Source: Chloroflexota bacterium (GTDB taxonomy: Bacteria; Chloroflexota; Dehalococcoidia; JAUQQI01). From it: 6,847 nt of DNA. The notes below the pieces were generated by a model that was not told where the DNA came from, did not search any database, and was given only the letters and a program-made list of their open reading frames with translations. Of this stretch, positions 1 through 6,065 are shown one piece after another. The stretch lies in the NCBI GenBank assembly GCA_030549955.1, contig JAUQQI010000243.1, forward strand, positions 1-6,847. The letters are read 5' to 3'. The position numbers and the translations under genes are program-made. Within the stretch, counting starts at the first letter, position 1; each line of letters starts with the position of its first letter.

Positions 1-458
1 ACCGGTTCACCGAGCCTCAGCAGTCAAACGTCAGCCTTTACCGGCACCTGGTGGAGGGTCTGGAGCTTCTCGACCAGGGCCACGACCCGGACCTGGTCCG
101 GCGTTATTTCGAGCTGCGCCTGCTCGATGCCGCCGGTTTCAGGCCGGAGCTTTACCGGTGTGTGGGGTGCGGCCGGGACCTGGAGCCGATTACGAACCGC
201 TTTTCGGCGGCGGCCGGCGGGGTCCTCTGCCCGGACTGCGGGGACAAGAACCGGGTGATAACCGTCAGTGCCCTCAAGGTCCTGCGGTTTATCCAATCGG
301 CCCCCACTTACAACCAGGTTGCCCGGCTCCGGGTCCCGCCGGGGGTTATGCGGGAACTCGAGCTCCTGCTCCGGGATTATCTCCGGTTTCTGCTTGAGCG
401 GGACCTGAAGTCGACTGCCTTCCTTGACGACCTCCGCCAGCTTCTGGTCAGAAGCTAG
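1..458 (+). CDS. recO: DNA repair protein RecO, C-terminal part (5' end outside window)
   Basis: RecO works in RecFOR recombinational repair, where it binds SSB and DNA and helps load RecA onto single-stranded gaps. The reading frame is open from base 3 and runs to a TAG at 456-458, giving about 151 residues; full-length RecO is usually near 250, so the N-terminal OB-fold is missing here. The visible part is the helical C-terminal domain with its zinc-binding insertion: a CxxC pair (Cys codons at 159 and 168) and a second CxxC pair (228 and 237) separated by the typical F-x(n)-GG-x-L-C segment. The helical tail after it (LRFLLERDLKS) also fits the family. The next gene begins within 20 bases, so recO probably shares a transcript with it. 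In Bacillota recO usually follows era, which would lie to the left. Identification is from the zinc motif and helix pattern. Confidence 0.9.
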   Translation, partial: RFTEPQQSNVSLYRHLVEGLELLDQGHDPDLVRRYFELRLLDAAGFRPELYRCVGCGRDLEPITNRFSAAAGGVLCPDCGDKNRVITVSALKVLRFIQSAPTYNQVARLRVPPGVMRELELLLRDYLRFLLERDLKSTAFLDDLRQLLVRS

Positions 459-473
459 CCCGGGGTGGCCAGG

Positions 474-1598
474 ATGCGAAGGATTCTCGTTACGGGCGGG
501 GCCGGATTTATCGGTTCCCACCTGGTGGACGAGCTGGTCGCCGCCGGCTACGAGGTGACAATCCTCGATTCCCTTGAGCCGCAGGTCCACGGCCCGGCCC
601 GGAAGCCTCCGGCTTACCTTAACCCCGGGGCCCGCGCCGTCTGGGCCGACCTGGCCGCCGAACCGGATGTCCTTGACCGGCTCCTGCCGGAGACCGATGC
701 CGTCGTCCACCTGGCGGCCGTCGTCGGGGTCAGCCAGTCCATGTATCAAATCAGCCGGTATGTCCGGGCCAACACCGTCGGCACGGCAATCCTCCTCGAG
801 AAGCTGACCCGTTTCCGGGACCGGGTAAAAAAGCTCGTGGTGGCAAGTTCAATGTCGGTCTACGGTGAAGGCGCCTACCGGTGCCCGAACTGCGGCCCGG
901 TCTACCCCCGGAGCCGGGCCGAACTCCAGCTTGCGGCCCGGGAATGGGAGCCCCGGTGTCCGGCCTGCGGGGCGGTTCTGGAGCCCTGCCCCACCCCCGA
1001 AGATAAACCCCTCACGCCCGAATCGGTCTACGCCGTCACGAAGCGGGACCAGGAGGAACTCGCCCTCACCGTCGGCCGGGCCTACCGGGTTCCCACCGTG
1101 GCCCTCCGGTTTTTCAACGTCTACGGGCCCCGGCAGGCCCTGAGCAACCCTTACACCGGGGTCGCAGCCATCTTTTCGGCCCGGCTCCTTAACGGCCGGC
1201 CGCCCATCGTTTACGAGGACGGCCGCCAGACCCGGGATTTTGTCCACGTCCGGGACGTCGCCCGGGCCTGCCGGCTCGCCCTGGAAAAGGATGGGGCCGA
1301 CTACGAGGCCGTGAACATCGGCACCGGCCGGCCGGTTCCAGTCCTGGAGGTCGCCCGGACCCTGGCCCGGGCCCTCGGCCGGCCCATCGAGCCGGAAGTC
1401 GCCGGCCGCTACCGGGCCGGGGACATCCGCCACTGCTACGCCGATATCAGCCGGGCCCGCCGGCTCCTCGGCTACGAGCCTGAAGTCAGCTTTGAAGCGG
1501 GAATGGCCGAGCTGGCCGCCTGGGTTGCAAACCAGCCGGCTGAGGACCGCTGGGCGGAGGCAGCCGCCGCCCTTGAGCGTGAGGGGCTTACCCGATGA
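474..1598 (+). CDS. NAD-dependent epimerase/dehydratase (extended SDR) with zinc-ribbon insertion, dTDP-L-rhamnose 4-epimerase-like
   Basis: This is a 374-residue cytoplasmic nucleotide-sugar enzyme. The Rossmann glycine motif TGGAGFIG lies at residues 7-14, an acidic residue for the NAD ribose at D32 (TILDS), HLAA at 79-82, the catalytic Ser region SSMSVYG at 125-131, and the YxxxK pair at Y186/K190, followed by the FFNVYGPRQ and DFVHVRD segments of the sugar-binding half. Between the Ser and Tyr segments lie about 45 extra residues with two CxxC pairs (C137/C140 and C162/C165), an apparent zinc ribbon. I recall a comparable insertion in proteins annotated as dTDP-L-rhamnose 4-epimerases, so that is the best subfamily guess; the substrate is not proven. 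I chose ATG 474 because the Rossmann strand starts at once and GGGGTGG sits 5 bases upstream; an in-frame GTG at 465 would add three residues. The stop overlaps the next gene, so the two are probably translationally coupled. Confidence 0.88.
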   Translation: MRRILVTGGAGFIGSHLVDELVAAGYEVTILDSLEPQVHGPARKPPAYLNPGARAVWADLAAEPDVLDRLLPETDAVVHLAAVVGVSQSMYQISRYVRANTVGTAILLEKLTRFRDRVKKLVVASSMSVYGEGAYRCPNCGPVYPRSRAELQLAAREWEPRCPACGAVLEPCPTPEDKPLTPESVYAVTKRDQEELALTVGRAYRVPTVALRFFNVYGPRQALSNPYTGVAAIFSARLLNGRPPIVYEDGRQTRDFVHVRDVARACRLALEKDGADYEAVNIGTGRPVPVLEVARTLARALGRPIEPEVAGRYRAGDIRHCYADISRARRLLGYEPEVSFEAGMAELAAWVANQPAEDRWAEAAAALEREGLTR

Positions 1599-2275
1599 TC
1601 CCCATATCCGACGAGGACGCCGTCCGGAAAAAGCTGTTTCCCCTGATTAACCTTGCCCTCATCGTCATCAACATCATTGTTTTTGTCTATGAGCTGAGTC
1701 TACCCACGAAGCAGCTTGAGGCCTTCGTTGCGACGTTCGGGGTCGTCCCCTTCGAAATCGTCACGGGCCGGGACATACCTCCGGCCGCCCCCGGACCGGT
1801 CTGGCTGACCCTGCTGACGGCGATGTTTATTCACGGCGGTGTGCTCCACATTGCGGGCAATATGCTCTATCTCTGGATCTTCGGCGACAACGTTGAGGAC
1901 GCGATGGGCCACTTCCGGTATCTCGTCTTCTACCTGCTCTGCGGCATAATTGCGGGCCTGGCCCAGGTGCTCTCAGACCCGCTGTCGCGGGTCCCAAGCA
2001 TCGGGGCGAGCGGGGCGATTGCCGGCGTCCTTGGGGCCTACGTCGTCATGTTCCCCCGGGCCCGGATCCGGACCCTGCTCTTCGTCGGGCCGTTCTTTAC
2101 GATTGGCCGGGTCCCGGCCCTGCTCGTCATCGGCCTCTGGGCCGTTATCCAGTTTTTCGCCGGCCTCGCTTCCCTCGGCGTGGCAACCCAGCAAACTGGG
2201 GGCGTCGCTTATTTTGCCCACATCGGCGGCTTCATCGCCGGGGCCATCCTGGCGTGCCCCCACCGCCGCCGGTGA
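1595..2275 (+). CDS. Rhomboid family intramembrane serine protease
   Basis: This 226-residue polytopic membrane protein should cut other membrane proteins within or next to their transmembrane segments. The first hydrophobic helix is about residues 14-33. A loop leads to the helix with H80, H85 and N89 (FIHGGVLHIAGNMLYLW), the usual rhomboid oxyanion/structural region. The catalytic serine is S139 in GASG (SIGASGAIAGVLGAY), and the paired histidine is H209 in AHIGGFIAG. Both catalytic residues are present, so the enzyme should be active. It is a minimal rhomboid core with a short basic tail (PHRRR) and no extra soluble domain. The ATG overlaps the upstream TGA (ATGA), and GAGGGG at 1581-1586 gives an 8-base spacing, which supports this start and coupling to the epimerase gene. 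The substrate cannot be told from the sequence. It ends 7 bases before the convergent LysR gene. Confidence 0.93.
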   Translation: MIPISDEDAVRKKLFPLINLALIVINIIVFVYELSLPTKQLEAFVATFGVVPFEIVTGRDIPPAAPGPVWLTLLTAMFIHGGVLHIAGNMLYLWIFGDNVEDAMGHFRYLVFYLLCGIIAGLAQVLSDPLSRVPSIGASGAIAGVLGAYVVMFPRARIRTLLFVGPFFTIGRVPALLVIGLWAVIQFFAGLASLGVATQQTGGVAYFAHIGGFIAGAILACPHRRR

Positions 2276-2282
2276 GGTCGGT

Positions 2283-3218
2283 TCACTCGTCGGATACCGG
2301 GGACGGGAGAAGCCGCTGGCCCTCAGGGCCGGTAACGAACTCGTAGAACTGGGCCGCCACCGGCGAAAGGGCCAGGGCCCGGCTCCGGCCAATGAAGACC
2401 GGCTGGCGCACATTCAGGTCGCCGAACCGCAGGATTTTAAACTGCGGCCCGATCTCCTGGGCAGCCGAGGCGGGCAGAATCCCCACCACCGGCTCCGCCA
2501 GGAGGCTTACGGCCAGCGCCTGCAGGCTGTGGCCCTCGAACCAGACCTGGTCGGGCTTAAGCTGGCAGCCGCGGCGGGCCAGAGCCGATTCGAGGGTCTG
2601 ACGGGTTCCGAGGCCGGGTCCGGGCAGGACCAGGCGAACCTGCTCCAGGTCGGCAATCCCGAGCCGCCGACGGCGGGCCCACGGATGCCGGTCTGAAACG
2701 ACGGCGACAAGCTCCTCTTGAAAGAGCAGGTCGAGGTCGACCTGCCTTCCGCCGAGCTGCTGGCCCAGGAATGCCAGGTCAAGCTCGCCGCGGCCCAGCA
2801 TCCCGGCCAGGCTGACGGCATCCCCCACGATCATTTGCGGAGAGCACGCCGGCGACTGGGCCCGAAACCCGGCCAGCAGACGCGGCAGAAAGGCCTCGGC
2901 CGAGACAACCCCAACCCCGACCTTGAGGAGGCCGCCGAGCCGGCCCCGGATAGTCTCCAGGTGGCCCTGATAACGCTCGGCGTGGGCGAGGAGCTCCCGG
3001 GTCGGGCCGATCAGGGCTTCGGCGGCCTCGGTGGGAACCCGCCGGCCGCCCTGGCGGTAGAAGAGCTTTAGGCCCAGCTTCCGTTCGAGGCCCCGAATCT
3101 GCTGGTAAACGGCGGTCTGGCTCAGGTGGAGTCTGGCGGCGGCCCCACTGATGCTTCCGGCCTCTACTACGACCAGAAATACATACAACCGGTAGAGGTC
3201 CGGCACATCCGGATACAC
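2283..3218 (-). CDS. LysR-type transcriptional regulator
   Basis: A 311-residue LysR-family DNA-binding regulator. The N-terminal winged helix-turn-helix spans about residues 8-67, with the characteristic run from SISGAAARLHLSQTAVYQQI (22-41) through LERKLGLKLFYR (44-55). A linker helix follows (about 70-92), then the periplasmic-binding-protein-like effector domain (about 95-297), including GELDLAFLG and ELVAVVSDRHPW. The length is normal for the family. The effector is unknown; the small-molecule pocket cannot be assigned by eye. The start is GTG, supported by a strong GGGAGGA at 3230-3224 with about 6 bases between GGAGG and the start. LysR genes often diverge from their target, but this one does not: it lies 46 bases downstream of the prenyl synthase gene on the same strand and converges on the rhomboid gene. 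It may therefore be the last gene of the minus-strand cluster, or have its own unseen promoter. Confidence 0.94.
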   Translation of the reverse strand: MYPDVPDLYRLYVFLVVVEAGSISGAAARLHLSQTAVYQQIRGLERKLGLKLFYRQGGRRVPTEAAEALIGPTRELLAHAERYQGHLETIRGRLGGLLKVGVGVVSAEAFLPRLLAGFRAQSPACSPQMIVGDAVSLAGMLGRGELDLAFLGQQLGGRQVDLDLLFQEELVAVVSDRHPWARRRRLGIADLEQVRLVLPGPGLGTRQTLESALARRGCQLKPDQVWFEGHSLQALAVSLLAEPVVGILPASAAQEIGPQFKILRFGDLNVRQPVFIGRSRALALSPVAAQFYEFVTGPEGQRLLPSPVSDE

Positions 3219-3223
3219 GCAAT

Positions 3224-3230
3224 TCCTCCC
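3224..3230 (-). promoter_or_regulatory. Ribosome binding site of the LysR gene
   Basis: GGGAGGA on the minus strand lies 5 bases before the GTG at 3218 (6 from GGAGG). It fixes the start and shows that this gene is translated independently rather than by coupling to the upstream prenyl synthase gene. Confidence 0.75.
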
Positions 3231-3264
3231 GTCCTGTTATCCCGAACCTGGTCCCTGAGCCGGT

Positions 3265-4233
3265 TCAGCTCGACCGGCGGACCGTAAACTCAATGAGCGA
3301 TTCGAGGGTCTGCCGGGCCGGCTGGTCGGGCAAATCGGCGAGGGCGGCCCTGGCCGCCCGGGCGAACTCATCGGCGATTGCGTAAGCATCCGCCAGCACG
3401 CTGCTCGAGCGGATCTCATCGGCTATCTCGTCAACCTCGGCCGGGGTTGCCCGCCGCTCCAGAATCCGGCGAAGCCGCCCGTCGTCCGGATGCCGCTCCA
3501 GGTAAAGGATTGACGGCAGGGTGAGGATGCCCTGCAACAGGTCGTTGCGGGCCGGTTTCCCGAGTTGCTCCTGACTGCCGCTGAAGTCAAGGATGTCGTC
3601 CACGACCTGAAAAGCCATCCCCAGATTGTAGCCGTACGCACGCAGGGCATCAAGGGCCCTTTCTGGTGCCCCGCTCAGGATGCCGCCGGATTCGGCCGCG
3701 GTTGCAAACAGGGCCGCCGTCTTACCCTGGACCCAGCGAAAATAATCCTCACGCCGGCTGTTGGGATCCTTCGCCCCGAATGCCTGGCGGAGTTCGCCGG
3801 TGCAGATTACCATCAGGGTTTGGGCAAAAAGGGTCATTGCCCGGAGATTCTCGGTGCTGGCCACCAGGTCGGCAGACTTCGCAAAGAGATAGTCGCCGAC
3901 AAGCACGGCCGTCCCGGCACTTGCCACGCTGTTGATCGTCGGCTGACCCCGCCGGACCTCGGAGCGGTCCAGCACGTCGTCGTGAACGAGGGTCGCCGTG
4001 TGAAGGAGCTCCATGGCCGCCGCCATCGGCACGAGCTTGTCGAGCCGGTAGTCGAAGAGCTTGCCGGCCAGGAGGGTAATGCTCGGCCGGATTCGCTTCC
4101 CCCCCGGCCTCAGGACGTGGGCGATCAGCTGGGCCAGGAGGGGATAATCGACCCGGGAAACTTCCCTGAGGGCCTCTTCAACCAGGATAAGGCCGTCGGC
4201 AACGGTAGCGTGGATCTGCTCGAGCAGGATCAA
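3265..4233 (-). CDS. Polyprenyl diphosphate synthase (trans, long-chain; heptaprenyl/octaprenyl type)
   Basis: The enzyme adds isopentenyl diphosphate units head-to-tail onto an allylic diphosphate to make the long prenyl chain of a respiratory quinone, most likely menaquinone. In 322 residues it shows the IPP-binding GGKRIRP (44-50), the first aspartate-rich motif DDVLD (85-89) followed by RRGQPT, GKTAALF around K171, and the second aspartate-rich motif QVVDDILD (209-216). The residues just before the first motif are small (A80, T81) rather than aromatic, which in this family goes with a long product (C30 or more). Chain length cannot be fixed further. I see no neighbouring small subunit (HepS type), so it may act as a homodimer. 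The start is TTG, overlapping the tatD stop as TTGA, with GGAGGA at 4248-4243 and a 9-base spacing. Co-transcription with tatD is very likely. The end is 46 bases before lysR, without a clear terminator. Confidence 0.92.
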   Translation of the reverse strand: MILLEQIHATVADGLILVEEALREVSRVDYPLLAQLIAHVLRPGGKRIRPSITLLAGKLFDYRLDKLVPMAAAMELLHTATLVHDDVLDRSEVRRGQPTINSVASAGTAVLVGDYLFAKSADLVASTENLRAMTLFAQTLMVICTGELRQAFGAKDPNSRREDYFRWVQGKTAALFATAAESGGILSGAPERALDALRAYGYNLGMAFQVVDDILDFSGSQEQLGKPARNDLLQGILTLPSILYLERHPDDGRLRRILERRATPAEVDEIADEIRSSSVLADAYAIADEFARAARAALADLPDQPARQTLESLIEFTVRRSS

Positions 4234-5054
4234 CTGGCCGACTCCTCCGCCCGAGCGGCCGCAACCGCCCCGATATCAAGGCCGAAAAGGTCCCGGGCGT
4301 TATCCGTTGTCCGCCGGGCGACCGCTTCAACCGGCTCCGCCCAGACCCGGGCCAGGGTCTTGACTACCTCAATCAAGAAGGCCGGCTCGTTCCGGCGGCC
4401 CCGCCACGGCTGCGGCGGCAGGTACGGCGCATCGGTTTCAACGACAACCCGGTCCCGGGGCAACCTCGCGACCACACCCCGCAGGCCCTCGTTCTTCGGA
4501 TAGGTCAGGGGCCCGCCGATGCCGAAATAAAATCCGAGGGCCGCCACTTCCTCGGCAATCGCCAGGTCGCCGCTGAACGCGTGGAGAACCCCCCGTAGCC
4601 GGGGCCCGAGCCGCCGGCGCCAGGTGCGCAGCACCTCGAGCATCCGGGCCCACGCGTCCCGGGTGTGAATGACGACCGGCAGGCCGACCTCGGCTGCCAG
4701 CTCAAGCTGGGCCACAAAGGACCGCTCCTGAACCTCAGGCGGGAAATCCATCCGGTAAAAGTCCAGGCCGATTTCGCCGATGGCCACAACCCTCGGCTCG
4801 CCCGCAAGGCTGGCCAGAGTCCCGAGGGCCCCGGTGTCCAGCCAGCCCGCCGCGCTCGGATGAAACCCGACGGCGGTATAAACCCCCGGCTCGGTATCCG
4901 CAATCCGGAGGTTTTCCCGGGCTGTCTCCAGGTCCACGGCCGCGGTTATGAAGCCGGTCACCCCGACTCGGCGGGCGCGGTCCAGGACGGACCCGAGGTC
5001 CCCCCGGAACTGCGGCTCAAAAAGGTGCAGGTGGGTGTCAACGAGCGACAGCAT
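4230..5054 (-). CDS. tatD: TatD family metal-dependent hydrolase (DNase)
   Basis: A 274-residue TIM-barrel amidohydrolase-superfamily protein. TatD proteins are cytoplasmic metal-dependent nucleases, with 3'-5' exonuclease activity shown for the E. coli member and a role in repair of oxidative DNA damage proposed. All expected metal ligands are visible: H8 and H10 in DTHLHL, E94 in GEIGLDFY, H130 in PVVIHTRDA, H158 in VLHAFSG and D208 in ETDAPYLPP. The PYLPP-x-RGRRNEP region and the C-terminal NARDLFGL segment are family hallmarks. Length is near normal (about 255-265), with a short Ala/Glu-rich tail. I place the start at ATG 5054; a TTG directly before it (5057) would add one residue, and neither has a strong Shine-Dalgarno. 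In many Bacillota tatD follows metG; here it lies between the exonuclease-WYL gene and the prenyl synthase gene. Confidence 0.93.
   Translation of the reverse strand: MLSLVDTHLHLFEPQFRGDLGSVLDRARRVGVTGFITAAVDLETARENLRIADTEPGVYTAVGFHPSAAGWLDTGALGTLASLAGEPRVVAIGEIGLDFYRMDFPPEVQERSFVAQLELAAEVGLPVVIHTRDAWARMLEVLRTWRRRLGPRLRGVLHAFSGDLAIAEEVAALGFYFGIGGPLTYPKNEGLRGVVARLPRDRVVVETDAPYLPPQPWRGRRNEPAFLIEVVKTLARVWAEPVEAVARRTTDNARDLFGLDIGAVAAARAEESAS
4243..4248 (-). promoter_or_regulatory. Ribosome binding site supporting the TTG start of the prenyl synthase
   Basis: GGAGGA on the minus strand, inside the last codons of tatD, stands 9 bases before TTG 4233. No ATG or GTG start is available close to the conserved N-terminal region, so this site makes the TTG start credible. 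Confidence 0.7.
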
Positions 5055-5073
5055 CAAAAATTTGCCCAGCCTG

Positions 5074-5082
5074 ATTTTAACA
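5074..5082 (-). promoter_or_regulatory. Possible extended -10 promoter upstream of tatD
   Basis: In the 44-base A/T-rich gap between the exonuclease stop and the tatD ATG, the minus strand reads TGT-TAAAAT, an extended -10 with five of six matches. No convincing -35 is seen. The predicted start point is about 13 bases before the ATG, and the Shine-Dalgarno is weak. tatD could instead be read through from the exonuclease promoter. Confidence 0.35.
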
Positions 5083-5098
5083 CACGCCTACGGGACCC

Positions 5099-5932
5099 TC
5101 AGGCAGGCTGATAACCCGAAATTCGGTCAAGCCGGAAGGTCCGCTCTTCGCCCCGCAGGTGGCAGAAGGCAACCAGGTAAATAACCTCGCCCCGGGCGTA
5201 GACGTCGCGGGGCTCGATAAGCCGGCTGGTCGGAGTTCCCCGGCCGTCGACGTACCGGACGAGGAGCGGCTGACGGGCCTGCAGGGCCTCTTCGAGGTCA
5301 GGCGGGAGGCGAACCTCCGGCTGCGCGTCAGGATAGACCGCTCCGCCCTGAAGGCGGAGGGCAACATCGGCCCCGACTGCCGTAGCTCCTGTCAGGTCAA
5401 AGATGATCCGTTCAAAGACGGCCTTTGTCGTGTAGGCGTCCCTCAGGGCCCGGTGGGGGCGGTCGAATCCGATGCCGAGCTCCCCGGCCACCGCCTGAAG
5501 GCTGTTCGACCGGAAACGGTAGTATCGGCGGGCAAGCCGCAGGGTATCCAGGGCAGGGTTGCCCGGGTACCGGATACCCGCCCGGCGAAGTTCGGCGGCG
5601 AGAAAGTTAAGGTCGAAGGCGGCATTGTGGGCCACAACCGTGGCCCCAGCCAGCAGGCCAAGCAGTTCTGCCAAAAGGTCGGTGAACCTGGGGGCGCCGG
5701 CGACCATCCGGTCGGTGAGGCCGTTTACGGCCGCCGCGCCCGGCGAGATCGGACGCCCCGGGTTGACCAGGCTGGAAAATTCGGCCTCAACCTGGCCCCG
5801 GCGGGTGCGCACAAGCCCGACTTCGCAGACCCGGTCGCCCCCGAAGGGGTTCAGGCCGGTGGTTTCGAAGTCCAGGTAGACCAGAACTTCCGGGTCCGAC
5901 CGGACACCGTCGTAATCGGTCACCCTGCCCAC
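5099..5932 (-). CDS. DEDDh 3'-5' exonuclease (DnaQ/epsilon-like) fused to a C-terminal WYL domain
   Basis: A 277-residue two-domain protein. Residues about 16-180 form a DnaQ-type exonuclease with all three motifs: Exo I D21/E23 in LDFETTGLNP, Exo II D107 in AHNAAFDLNFL, and Exo III H160/D165 in PHRALRDAY. The exonuclease should therefore be catalytically competent, using two metal ions to remove nucleotides from 3' ends. After a linker, residues about 221-277 match a WYL domain: LLVRYVDG, then SRLIEPRDVY, then an IYLVAF segment in place of the name-giving W-Y-L, then RTFRLDRISGY at the end. WYL domains in other proteins bind single-stranded DNA or nucleotide ligands and control activity. The start is GTG 5932 or GTG 5923; the latter removes three residues and has a weak GGTGGG in front. 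An extended -10 lies just upstream. The gene is too small for a PolC or a full polymerase subunit, so it is likely a stand-alone repair or turnover nuclease. Confidence 0.88.
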   Translation of the reverse strand: MGRVTDYDGVRSDPEVLVYLDFETTGLNPFGGDRVCEVGLVRTRRGQVEAEFSSLVNPGRPISPGAAAVNGLTDRMVAGAPRFTDLLAELLGLLAGATVVAHNAAFDLNFLAAELRRAGIRYPGNPALDTLRLARRYYRFRSNSLQAVAGELGIGFDRPHRALRDAYTTKAVFERIIFDLTGATAVGADVALRLQGGAVYPDAQPEVRLPPDLEEALQARQPLLVRYVDGRGTPTSRLIEPRDVYARGEVIYLVAFCHLRGEERTFRLDRISGYQPA

Positions 5933-5953
5933 CGTTGGGATGTTTGTCGCCTG

Positions 5954-5962
5954 TTTATACCA
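5954..5962 (-). promoter_or_regulatory. Extended -10 promoter for the exonuclease-WYL gene
   Basis: Read on the minus strand, TGG-TATAAA carries a TG one base upstream of a good -10 hexamer, the extended -10 pattern, and no -35 hexamer is found at 16-18 bases. The predicted start point is near 5947, so the leader is only about 15-24 bases depending on which GTG is used. A perfect TTGACA on this strand at 6008-6003 is too far away (about 43 bases) to pair with it. Confidence 0.5.
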
Positions 5963-6001
5963 CAGACAGACCCACCCGGCCCAGAGGCTGGCGCCCGACC
6001 G

Positions 6002-6030
6002 TTGTCAAATTGGTCCCATCGAACTAGAAT
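6002..6030 (+). promoter_or_regulatory. Sigma-A/sigma-70-type promoter for htrA
   Basis: TTGTCA at 6002-6007 (five of six matches to the -35 consensus) and TAGAAT at 6025-6030 (five of six to the -10) are separated by exactly 17 bases. The predicted start point is near 6037, giving a leader of about 29 bases to the GTG at 6066. The local sequence is much richer in A and T than the flanking genes, which also fits a promoter. This is a motif match only. Confidence 0.7.
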
Positions 6031-6044
6031 TACCCTAGATATAC
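6024..6044 (+). repeat. 11-bp-period direct repeat over the htrA -10/start region
   Basis: CTAGAATTAC (6024-6033) and CTAGATATAC (6035-6044) match at 8 of 10 positions and are offset by 11 bases, about one helical turn. They cover the -10 hexamer and the predicted start point. Tandem half-sites with this period are typical of dimeric DNA-binding proteins such as OmpR-family response regulators; a role here is an inference. Confidence 0.4.
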
Positions 6045-6051
6045 TGGCCGG

Positions 6052-6060
6052 GGAGGTGGT
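6052..6060 (+). promoter_or_regulatory. Ribosome binding site fixing the GTG start of htrA
   Basis: GGAGGTGGT is close to a perfect anti-16S match and stands 8 bases (counted from GGAGGT) before GTG 6066. It decides the start in favour of this GTG over the in-frame GTG and ATG codons further in, which would cut into the membrane anchor. Confidence 0.8.
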
Positions 6061-6065
6061 CCAAG

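Noticed and set aside
24..749. Minus-strand open frame of about 241 codons over recO and the epimerase start
   Set aside because: Antisense shadow of two genes with clear motifs; no protein family recognised.
2261..2274. Small hairpin CACCG/CGGTG at the end of the rhomboid gene as a terminator
   Set aside because: Only a 5-bp stem within coding sequence and no T-run after it.
3240..3264. Possible GAACC/GGTTC stem between the prenyl synthase and lysR genes as a terminator
   Set aside because: Short stem with a long loop and no T-run on the minus strand; not convincing.
2586..3312. Exact 15-base repeat (CGATTCGAGGGTCTG) at 2586-2600 and 3298-3312
   Set aside because: Both copies encode the same short peptide RQTLES in lysR and the prenyl synthase; most likely a codon-use coincidence rather than a functional repeat.
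3565..4503. Long plus-strand open frame of about 312 codons antisense to the prenyl synthase and tatD genes
   Set aside because: It is a high-GC shadow: no recognisable domain, and both genes on the other strand have complete catalytic motifs.
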